A DNA stretch of 10,748 nt, taken from the NCBI GenBank assembly GCA_046717125.1, contig JBKJVQ010000260.1:1-10748 (forward strand), given 5' to 3'. Shown here in pieces: positions 6,021-10,748 of the stretch (the first letter of the stretch is position 1; the number at the start of each line of letters is the position of its first letter). The notes below the pieces were generated by a model. It did not search any database. It had not been told where the DNA came from and saw only the letters and a program-made list of their open reading frames with translations. The stretch comes from JBKJVQ01 sp046717125 (GTDB taxonomy: Bacteria; Pseudomonadota; Alphaproteobacteria; Rhizobiales; Methyloligellaceae). The position numbers and the translations under genes were made by a program.

Positions 6021-7835
6021 TCAGCCTTCCTGCAGCCCCGAGCGCATCATGGTTCTCACATCGAGATAGACGTTCCTCACCGGCGACACAATTCTGTGGA
6101 ACGGATTTTTCGAGAGCAGCAGGTCGTGCAGCGCAAGGTAATCTATCCCGGTCGTCAGGAAGCAATCGAGCGCATCGCGCGGCGTCTCGACGATCGGCTC
6201 GCCCTTGACGTTGAATGAGGTGTTGAGCAGAACGGGCACGCCCGTCAGCTTGTCGAATTCTTCAAGCAGCGTGTAGAGCCGAGGGGCAGTGTCGCGCGTC
6301 ACGGTCTGCACGCGCGCGGTTCCGTCGACATGCACGATGGATGGAATGCGGTCCTTCCAATCCGGGCGCACGTGCTTGACGAGCAGCATGAAGGGAGACT
6401 CTTCCTCACCCTCGAAGATTTCGCTCGCACGCTCCGCGATGACGATCGGTGCGAACGGACGGAACGCCTGCCGGTGCTTCACCCGGGCGTTGAGGATATC
6501 CTTCATTTCGGGCGTGCGCGGGTCAGCGAGAATCGCCCGGTTGCCGAGCGAGCGGGGTCCGAACTCGGAACGGCCCTGAAACCATCCGAACACTTTGCCG
6601 TCGGCGAGCAGCTTCGCGCTTTCGCGGCAGATGTCGTCGCTGCGGCCGCCCCTCGTCTGTAGCCTCACCCACTTCTTCCCGGCCTCCTCGGCAATTTCTT
6701 TCTCCGCGTAATCCCGGCCGAGATAAGCGTGCTTCATCTGAAAGCTGCGCTGGTTGCCTTGGAGCGCGAGATGACCGTAATAGGCGCAGCCGATGGCGAT
6801 GCCGTCATCGCCTGCGGCCGGTTGGAGCCAGACATTGTCGAAGCCCGCCTCGCGCACGATCCGGCCGTTGGCGACGCAATTGAGCGCCACGCCGCCGGCG
6901 ATGACGAGGTTCTTTGCGCCGGTCGATTCCCGCAGCCATTTCGCGCGCGCGATCAGAACGCGTTCGGTGTCGTCCTGCACGCGCCAGGCCAGGTCCTTCC
7001 AGTGCTGCATCTGCGCGGGCGGCGCATCCTCCCATTTGTCGCCCGACTCATCGACGAAGGGCTGCGTGAAATCCTCGTTCCACTCGGGAACAATGAGCTC
7101 GCCGTCCCGCATTTCCATCAACGGCCTGACGACGTCCGGGCGCCCATACGGCGCCAGCCCCATCAACTCGCCGCATTTGTTCCAGTCGCCGAACACATAG
7201 GTCGATGCGCGGCTGTAAAGCGCGCCCAATCCCGGCATGCAAAAAAACTCATCGCTCAGGAAGCCCCGGCTCGGCTTCAGCCACACTTTCTTGATGGTCT
7301 CGATGCTCGTCCCGTCGAACCGGTAATAGCTCTCCGACTCGCGGGCGAGCGGCTCGATGCCCTCGCCGTCGGAGAACGGCTCGGTCACGTCAGAGCGGTA
7401 GCTTCCGACGCCGTCCACGACCATGACAACGCCGTCGTTGAACGGGCTCGGCGCAAACGCGCTGTAGGCATGAGCAAGATGGTGCGAGACCGTCACGACG
7501 TTTTCGGACTTCGACCGGTACAGGGGATGTTTGAAAGCCTGCCGCCGCTCCTTGTCATCCATAAAGGTCGTGGAGTCCTGGTACAAGAGACGCGTCTCCA
7601 TCTCTTCAACCGGCAGAATGTAGCAATTGCGGACGATTAGGCTGAGATCGGCGAGCGAGATCTTCTCGGCATACAGACAATATTCGACGACTTCCTGATA
7701 GAAGCCGGTCGCATGTTTTTCCCGGGTGATGCGTTCCTTGGAAATCGCGACCGCAATCTCCCCGTCTCGGAGCAGGCAGGCGCTGACGTCGTGGTCGTAT
7801 GTCACAAGCCCAAGAATATAATTGTGCTTTGGCAT
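6021..7835 (-). CDS. NodU/TobZ/CmcH-type O-carbamoyltransferase
   Basis: A 604-residue cytoplasmic enzyme that, by family, makes carbamoyl-adenylate from carbamoyl phosphate and ATP and passes the carbamoyl group to a hydroxyl of an acceptor. The N-terminal Kae1-like domain (1 to about 390) has YDHDVSAC (13-20), HHLAHA (118-123), VVDGVG (139-144), LMGLAPYGRP (224-233), VIAGGVALNCVANGRI (311-326) and AAGDDG (340-345). H118, H122 and an Asp in GDDG fit the metal ligands known from TobZ. The YrdC-like C-terminal domain has GWFQGRSEFGPRSLGNRAIL (417-436), FRPFAP (458-463), RVQTV (508-512), LLNTSFNVKGEPIVETP (536-552) and ALDCFL. The protein is full length and no key residue is lost. ATG 7835 follows AGAGGG at 5-base spacing. 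A perfect TATAAT lies about 60 bases upstream. No biosynthetic, glycosyltransferase or nod genes are near, so the acceptor is unknown. The gene sits inside the block that splits TPM1 from TPM2. Confidence 0.95.
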   Translation of the reverse strand: MPKHNYILGLVTYDHDVSACLLRDGEIAVAISKERITREKHATGFYQEVVEYCLYAEKISLADLSLIVRNCYILPVEEMETRLLYQDSTTFMDDKERRQAFKHPLYRSKSENVVTVSHHLAHAYSAFAPSPFNDGVVMVVDGVGSYRSDVTEPFSDGEGIEPLARESESYYRFDGTSIETIKKVWLKPSRGFLSDEFFCMPGLGALYSRASTYVFGDWNKCGELMGLAPYGRPDVVRPLMEMRDGELIVPEWNEDFTQPFVDESGDKWEDAPPAQMQHWKDLAWRVQDDTERVLIARAKWLRESTGAKNLVIAGGVALNCVANGRIVREAGFDNVWLQPAAGDDGIAIGCAYYGHLALQGNQRSFQMKHAYLGRDYAEKEIAEEAGKKWVRLQTRGGRSDDICRESAKLLADGKVFGWFQGRSEFGPRSLGNRAILADPRTPEMKDILNARVKHRQAFRPFAPIVIAERASEIFEGEEESPFMLLVKHVRPDWKDRIPSIVHVDGTARVQTVTRDTAPRLYTLLEEFDKLTGVPVLLNTSFNVKGEPIVETPRDALDCFLTTGIDYLALHDLLLSKNPFHRIVSPVRNVYLDVRTMMRSGLQEG

Positions 7836-7895
7836 TTGCCCTCTTGGCGAAAACCATGATTTGCGCTGGGTATGCGCAGGTTAGTTCGAGCGCGG

Positions 7896-7901
7896 ATTAT
7901 A
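7896..7901 (-). promoter_or_regulatory. TATAAT -10 box for the carbamoyltransferase gene
   Basis: The minus strand reads a perfect TATAAT. At 17-18 base spacing the -35 position holds only ATGGCG/AATGGC, a weak match to TTGACA, so the promoter may need an activator. Transcription would begin near 7889, giving a leader of about 54 bases. Confidence 0.4.
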
Positions 7902-7971
7902 TGGGGCTTACCGCGCGGCGCCATTCGGCAAATCTGAAGAGTAGAACCGTAGCCGGCTTCGGCCCACGCCA

Positions 7972-8003
7972 TTCTGAACGGGCTGTTCATGCCCAGTTCA
8001 GAA
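7972..8003. promoter_or_regulatory. Imperfect palindrome, possible operator
   Basis: TTCTGAAC (7972-7979) followed by GGGC (7980-7983) is mirrored by GCCC (7991-7994), a single extra A, and GTTCAGAA (7996-8003), around a 7-base centre. That gives 12 paired positions with one bulge. It lacks a T-run on either strand, so it is more like a regulator binding site or a structured leader than a terminator. It lies between two divergent genes, upstream of both candidate promoters. Confidence 0.45.
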
Positions 8004-8064
8004 ACGGCGAACGAACATATCCGTAACCGTGCCGGCCTGTCTCTGACGTGAGTGTTCAGGCTAG

Positions 8065-8089
8065 GGAACAAACCCCCAAGGTTCCGATT
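8065..8089 (+). promoter_or_regulatory. EcfG-like promoter candidate for the GRY protein gene
   Basis: GGAAC at 8065-8069 matches the -35 of the alphaproteobacterial general stress sigma factor EcfG. After 16 bases comes GATT at 8086-8089, an imperfect match to the -10 (CGTT). GTTCC at 8081-8085 also makes a dyad with GGAAC. The start of transcription would fall about 50 bases before the GTG codon. The -10 mismatch keeps this tentative. Confidence 0.28.
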
Positions 8090-8148
8090 ACCAATGCGGC
8101 ACTCGATGAAAAACTGACAGACACAGGAGAAAGCGAGGAGGTGGGTTA

Positions 8149-8475
8149 GTGAGAAACACGATTTCCACCGGCGCCGGCAAGATTCGGCGATTCATGATTC
8201 AGGGCGTCGCGGCACTCGCGATGGTCGCTGCATACACTCTAGGCACGATCGGCATCACCGGCGTTGCCGTGACCGCAAGCGCCACGTCTGCCGAAGCGGG
8301 CTACAGGGGCCGTGGCAGAGGCTACCGGCACCGGGGCTACCGGCGCGGGCGAGGCTACCGGCGCGGGCGAGGCTACAGACGCGGTAGAGGCTACCGACGC
8401 GGTCGGGGCTACCGTCGCGGCAGAGGCTGGGGGCGCGGTAGAGGCCGCGGGATTTATCTGCGCTTCGGTTACTAA
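8149..8475 (+). CDS. Small secreted Gly-Arg-Tyr repeat protein
   Basis: A 108-residue protein of no family I can name. It starts at GTG 8149, supported by GAGGAGG 7 bases upstream (8135-8141). The N-terminus has basic residues (K11, R13, R14) then a long hydrophobic stretch (about 16-42) and ASATSAEA, consistent with a signal peptide cleaved near A50. The mature part, about 58 residues, contains 24 Arg and 9 Tyr, no Lys and no acidic residue. It is built of GYRRGR units (five in a row at 63-92) with variant units around them, and ends in GIYLRFGY. Such a polycation could bind anionic surface polymers or nucleic acid, but this is inference. It is transcribed divergently from the carbamoyltransferase and against all other genes in this half of the window, and is followed at once by a strong terminator. 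Length, start and signal argue for a real gene despite low complexity. Confidence 0.75.
   Translation: MRNTISTGAGKIRRFMIQGVAALAMVAAYTLGTIGITGVAVTASATSAEAGYRGRGRGYRHRGYRRGRGYRRGRGYRRGRGYRRGRGYRRGRGWGRGRGRGIYLRFGY
8335..8424 (+). repeat. Five tandem 18-bp units encoding GYRRGR
   Basis: The unit is GGCTACCGGCGCGGGCGA. The first two copies are identical, and the next three differ mainly at third codon positions or synonymous Arg changes, so the hexapeptide is kept. Partial units flank it on both sides (8299-8334 and 8425-8448). Confidence 0.9.
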
Positions 8476-8497
8476 TATCGCGTTCGTCCGATGATTG

Positions 8498-8527
8498 AAG
8501 GGCCGGCCAGGTCGGCCGGCCCTTTCT
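8498..8527 (+). terminator. Intrinsic terminator after the GRY protein gene
   Basis: AAGGGCCGGCC (8498-8508) pairs perfectly with GGCCGGCCCTT (8514-8524) around the 5-base loop AGGTC, and the stem runs into CTTTCTCGTTT. It lies 22 bases after the TAA. The stem is very stable and the T-rich tail supports termination of the rightward transcript. Confidence 0.85.
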
Positions 8528-8579
8528 CGTTTGGGGAAATCAAATCGGCAATTTTCCCCGACTTCCTGTCGATTATTCT

Positions 8580-8636
8580 GATCAGCCTCCGCTACGCAAC
8601 CGGTTCTCATTCCGAAAAAGATCGAGGTCACCAGCC
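8580..8636 (-). pseudogene. Relic of the TPM2 5' end downstream of TPM1
   Basis: Leftward after and across the TPM1 stop, the bases read AAGDLDLFR in the frame that would be TPM2, against VAGDLNLFG at the true TPM2 start. The GTG start has become GCG, and an extra T after CTCGATCT shifts the frame. About 40 bases further, GCGGAGGC-T-GATC matches GCGGAGGC-GATC in TPM2 (codons 16-20). Over about 72 bases the two regions align with a few short gaps, and similarity then stops. It is not expressed as far as I can tell. Confidence 0.6.
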
Positions 8637-8651
8637 GCCGGACGATCCTCC
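8625..8651. repeat. Right copy of 27-bp direct repeat flanking the inserted block
   Basis: Partner of 5965-5991, in the same orientation, 26 of 27 bases identical. Here it is the functional 3' end of TPM1. Confidence 0.85.
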
Positions 8652-9521
8652 GCCACCAAATCCACCGCCGCCGCCGCCGAAGCCACCGCCTCCGCCGCCG
8701 CCCCAGCCTCCCCCGCTCCCGCTCCACCCGCCCGGAACGAAGATGGGTCCGCTACCCCCGCCCCTATCCCTGCCGAAGCGTGCGGGATCCTTCGAGGCGC
8801 GCCATTGCAGCCACATAATGAACAGGATGATTGCGACCCAGAACAGGATCGGAATCCAGGAGAATGCTTCCTGCTTTTGCTGTTGTGCGCCGAGCCGCTC
8901 CTGCACTTCCGCGCCTTCGCCGGACAGGATTTTTATCAGGTCCGCCGCGCCGGTATTGATGCCGGCCGCGAAATCGCCTTTGCGGAACAGCGGCAGGATC
9001 GCGTTCTCGATGATGAGCCGCGTCAGCCCGTCGGTCAGGATGGGCTCGAGCCCCCTTCCGACTTCGATCCGGACCTTCCGCTCGTTCGGCGCAACGAGCA
9101 GGATGACGCCATTGTCCTTGCCGGCCTGCCCGATGCCCCATTCCCGGCCAAGACGATAGCCGTAGTCCTCGATCTCGTAGCCCTGCAGCGCGGGCACGGT
9201 CGCGACAACCAGCTGGGTGGTGTTCTTTTGTTCGAGCGCCTCCAGATCGCCTACGAGGCGCGCTTCGTCCTCGGGCGGGATAAGGTTGGCGTTGTCGACG
9301 ACACGGCCCGTGAGCGCGGGAAATTTGGGGCCGGACTGCGCGTGGGCGGAGTCAGAAGCGAACGCAATAAAGGCAAGAGCCACAATCGCGATGGCGGCCC
9401 AACCGAAGTGAGGTTTTCCAGCCTGTCCTGCGTCGTCATGACCGAGCTTGTCACGGCCATCCACGGCTCCATGTCCACCTGAGCGCCAAAGCCGTGGATG
9501 CCCGGCGCGGAGGCCGGGCAT
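8628..9521 (-). CDS. Secreted TPM domain protein with Gly-rich tail (YgcG-like), TPM1
   Basis: A signal peptide (core WAAIAIVALAFIAFASDSAHA, likely cleaved after AHA) leads to a TPM domain on the outer side of the membrane. Visible motifs are the opening VVDNANLIPPEDEARL, TQLVVATVPALQGYEIEDYG, REWGIGQAGKDNGVILLVAP, RKVRIEVGRGLEPILTD and the closing ILPLFRKGDFAAGI. One membrane helix follows (FSWIPILFWVAIILFIMWLQW), then a short cytoplasmic Arg/Asp stretch and a glycine-rich tail ending in GGSSGGW, as usual for YgcG-type proteins. Function is unknown; relatives occur with LemA, as here. The start is unclear because a palindromic repeat fills the space between lemA and the signal peptide: ATG 9521, GTG 9464 and TTG 9548 are all in frame, and the first two lie inside the repeat. 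I list ATG 9521. The mature protein is certain. The gene lies immediately after lemA. Confidence 0.88.
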   Translation of the reverse strand: MPGLRAGHPRLWRSGGHGAVDGRDKLGHDDAGQAGKPHFGWAAIAIVALAFIAFASDSAHAQSGPKFPALTGRVVDNANLIPPEDEARLVGDLEALEQKNTTQLVVATVPALQGYEIEDYGYRLGREWGIGQAGKDNGVILLVAPNERKVRIEVGRGLEPILTDGLTRLIIENAILPLFRKGDFAAGINTGAADLIKILSGEGAEVQERLGAQQQKQEAFSWIPILFWVAIILFIMWLQWRASKDPARFGRDRGGGSGPIFVPGGWSGSGGGWGGGGGGGFGGGGGGFGGGGSSGGW

Positions 9522-9525
9522 GACG
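9434..9525. repeat. Palindromic Rhizobiales-type intergenic repeat element
   Basis: Left arm 9434-9468 and right arm 9490-9525 are inverted copies: CGTCATG at the outer ends and CATCCACGGCT at the inner ends match perfectly, with a few differences and a one-base gap between, around a 21-base centre. Translation gives MPGLRAGHPRLW and GRDKLGHDD, a protein-like string I know from many Rhizobiales intergenic repeats and misannotated short frames. Here it sits between lemA and the TPM1 signal peptide and is in frame with TPM1. Confidence 0.8.
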
Positions 9526-9561
9526 CCGGGATTGGCTTTCGTTTTCAAGGCAAAAGCCGCC

Positions 9562-10173
9562 CTAAAACTTCACCTCGGGCGGACGCTGTTTGTCCTCGGC
9601 CACGGCGAAGGTCGCCATCGGTTCGGCTGATGGATAAAGCAAGGCCGCCCACCAGCGGCCCGGGATCGTGCGCAGCTCGGTATTGTATTGCTGCACCGAC
9701 TGAATGTAGTCGCGGCGCGCGATTGCGATGCGGTTCTCGGTGCCTTCGAGCTGGGATTGCAGCTGGAGGAAGTTCTGGTTCGACTTTAGGTCGGGGTAGC
9801 GTTCGACCGTGACAAGCAAGCGCGCCAGGGCGCCGGAGAGCTGGCTCTGCGCATCCTGAAACTTCTGCATGGCCTCAGGATTGTTGACAATGTCGGCCGG
9901 AAGCTGAACCTGGGTTGCCTTGGCGCGCGCCTCGACGACGCTGGTCAGGACATCCTTTTCCTGCGCGGCAAAACCCTTCACCGTCTCGACCAGTGTCGGG
10001 ATCAGTTCGGAGCGGCGCTGATACTGGTTCTGCACCTCGCTCCAGCCCGCCTTGGCCTGCTCCTCGTAAGTCGGAATATTGTTGACACCGCAGCCGGCCA
10101 GAAGGCCGGCAACGACGAGGCCGGGCGCGATGCGCGCAATCCAGCCGAATGCCCGTGATACGCCCGCATGCAT
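9562..10173 (-). CDS. lemA: LemA family lipoprotein
   Basis: A 203-residue protein. The start is ATG 10173, with GGAGG 7 bases upstream; a TTG at 10191 would add only GGGGA. A basic N-terminus and hydrophobic stretch end in the lipobox LLAGC (Cys28), so it is probably an inner-membrane or outer-membrane lipoprotein facing the periplasm. The LemA domain covers about 35-190, with NNIPTYEEQAKAGWSEVQNQ, YQRRSELIPTLVETVKGFA, TQVQLPADIVNNPEAMQKFQ, SQLSGALARLLVTVERYPDL, KSNQNFLQLQSQLEGTENRI, AIARRDYIQSVQQYNTEL and PGRWWAALLYPSAEP, all standard family signatures forming long helices. The molecular function is unknown. TPM1 follows directly, with only the palindromic repeat in between, and rmuC lies 71 bases upstream on the same strand, so cotranscription from rmuC or from a promoter in that gap are both possible. 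Confidence 0.95.
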   Translation of the reverse strand: MHAGVSRAFGWIARIAPGLVVAGLLAGCGVNNIPTYEEQAKAGWSEVQNQYQRRSELIPTLVETVKGFAAQEKDVLTSVVEARAKATQVQLPADIVNNPEAMQKFQDAQSQLSGALARLLVTVERYPDLKSNQNFLQLQSQLEGTENRIAIARRDYIQSVQQYNTELRTIPGRWWAALLYPSAEPMATFAVAEDKQRPPEVKF

Positions 10174-10244
10174 AGCGCCACCTCCGCCCAAACCCGTGCA
10201 GTGACGTAGCGAGGCCCCGCGCGCCTTACAAGAGGATTGGCGTG

Positions 10245-10748
10245 CTACTCGCCAGCTATAATTTCCAGCCGCGGTCCGCGCGGCGTCTGCGCCGGACGCT
10301 CATCCTCGAACTCCAGTGCCTCGATGTTCCGGCCGCGCTTAGCCACTTTCGACGACGAGGTCAGAATCAGATCGACCGTCTCGTTCGCCCGGCCGAACTT
10401 GACCTTGAGCTCTTCGACGCGGCCGACGAGCCGGCCCACATCCTCCATCATACGGCCGACCTCGCGCTGGATCAGCACCGCCTCCTCGCGCATGCGCACA
10501 TCTTTCAGGATTGCCTGCATTGTCTGGACGGCCAGCATCAGCATGCTGGGCGAGCAGAAGAAGATACGCGCGCGATGCGCTTTTTGCAGAACGTCATCAA
10601 ACTGCTCGTGCAGCACGGCCGAGATCGATTCCGACGGCACGAACACGATCGCCGTCTCCTGTGTCTCGCCGGGCAGGAAGTAGCGCTCGGCCACGGCGTC
10701 GATATGCCGGCCGATATCGATCCGGACGCGGCGCGACGCCTCCTTCTT
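10245..10748 (-). CDS. rmuC: RmuC family DNA recombination protein, C-terminal fragment
   Basis: The frame is open to the right edge, giving the last 167 or so residues; the N-terminal membrane anchor and coiled coil lie outside the window. The visible part is the RmuC domain: KKEASRRVRIDIGRHIDA, ETAIVFVPSESISAVLHEQF, then VLQKAHRARIFFCSPSMLML and AVQTMQAILKDVRMREEAVL, followed by a helical section with VGRVEELKVKFGRANETVDL and a polar tail. RmuC proteins limit inversions at short inverted repeats in E. coli and have a restriction-endonuclease-like fold; the exact activity is not settled. The stop TAG is at 10245-10247, and lemA begins 71 bases further on the same strand. Confidence 0.93.
   Translation of the reverse strand, partial: KKEASRRVRIDIGRHIDAVAERYFLPGETQETAIVFVPSESISAVLHEQFDDVLQKAHRARIFFCSPSMLMLAVQTMQAILKDVRMREEAVLIQREVGRMMEDVGRLVGRVEELKVKFGRANETVDLILTSSSKVAKRGRNIEALEFEDERPAQTPRGPRLEIIAGE

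Larger units (their letters stand above)
7836..8148. other. Divergent regulatory gap between carbamoyltransferase and GRY protein genes
   Basis: The 313 bases between the two divergent starts contain no convincing gene; the short open frames here lack family resemblance and ribosome sites. What can be seen, left to right, is the ribosome site of the carbamoyltransferase, a minus-strand TATAAT, a strong imperfect dyad at 7972-8003, a GGAAC-based promoter candidate near 8065, and the GRY gene ribosome site at 8135-8141. Base composition is visibly less GC-rich than in the flanking genes. Confidence 0.5.

Noticed and set aside
5274..6218. Long rightward open frame (314 codons)
   Set aside because: It runs antisense through TPM2 and the end of the carbamoyltransferase, has Arg/Gln-rich composition without family motifs, and both leftward genes are clearly real.
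6729..7640. Rightward open frame of 303 codons
   Set aside because: Antisense shadow of the carbamoyltransferase, whose catalytic motifs occupy the same bases on the other strand.
7799..8071. Small genes on either strand in the divergent gap
   Set aside because: Open frames of 75-89 codons overlap the carbamoyltransferase start and the putative promoter elements, lack good ribosome sites and resemble no family.
8299..8448. CRISPR-like array
   Set aside because: Regular 18-bp units have no spacers, stay in one open frame and encode a hexapeptide repeat.
5965..8651. Reading the 27-bp direct repeats as phage-type attL/attR sites or a transposon target duplication
   Set aside because: The repeats lie within gene ends and are flanked by longer decayed homology to both TPM genes. 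No integrase, transposase or terminal inverted repeats are present, so a homologous duplication of the junction explains them better.
8239..8727. Leftward open frame with Ala/Val/Pro repeats
   Set aside because: Antisense reading of the GYRRGR repeat and of the terminator; no signal, ribosome site or family similarity.
8491..9159. Rightward open frame encoding a proline-rich protein
   Set aside because: The poly-Pro stretch is the complement of the TPM1 Gly-rich tail codons, and the start lies in the GRY terminator.

Overview
The window is GC-rich DNA from an alphaproteobacterium, most likely a member of the Hyphomicrobiales (Rhizobiales). This placement rests on three things: the heparinase-like gene followed directly by purH, the style of the proteins, and a copy of the palindromic intergenic repeat whose translation (RAGHPRL...GRDKLGHDD) recurs in that order. 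No rRNA, tRNA, CRISPR array, transposase or integrase was seen. Species-level placement is not possible from the sequence alone.

Layout. The left part reads rightward: the 3' end of a class III aminotransferase (1-260), a heparinase II/III-family protein with a degenerate Pro/Ala/Lys repeat tail (375-2267), and a complete purH (2339-3922). From 3929 to the right edge every gene but one reads leftward. In transcription order these are: a truncated rmuC (right edge to 10245), lemA (10173-9562), a secreted TPM-domain protein with a Gly-rich tail (TPM1, 9521-8628), an inserted block, a second membrane TPM protein (TPM2, 5978-5352), and an UMF1-type MFS transporter (5296-3929) that converges tail to tail on purH.

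The inserted block (about 6.0-8.6 kb) holds a stand-alone NodU/TobZ-type O-carbamoyltransferase (leftward). Divergent from it is a small secreted Gly-Arg-Tyr repeat protein (rightward), which ends in a strong hairpin terminator. The 313-base gap between these two starts contains a perfect TATAAT-type -10 for the carbamoyltransferase, a 12-bp imperfect dyad, and an EcfG-like promoter candidate for the small protein.

The most interesting signal is at the edges of this block. lemA-TPM1-TPM2 looks like one cluster cut in two. The 3' end of TPM1 and the 5' end of TPM2 are each present twice: intact where they belong, and as short decayed relics at the opposite edge of the insert. A 27-bp direct repeat with one mismatch (5965-5991 and 8625-8651) marks the junction. 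This implies that the carbamoyltransferase/GRY block entered, or was left behind, through a duplication of the TPM1-TPM2 junction. A second rearrangement nearby is a palindromic repeat element lodged between lemA and the TPM1 signal peptide, which now supplies the TPM1 N-terminal codons.

Functionally, LemA, TPM1 and TPM2 are envelope proteins of poorly known role, purH is housekeeping purine synthesis, and the carbamoyltransferase is an orphan tailoring enzyme without visible biosynthetic partners.
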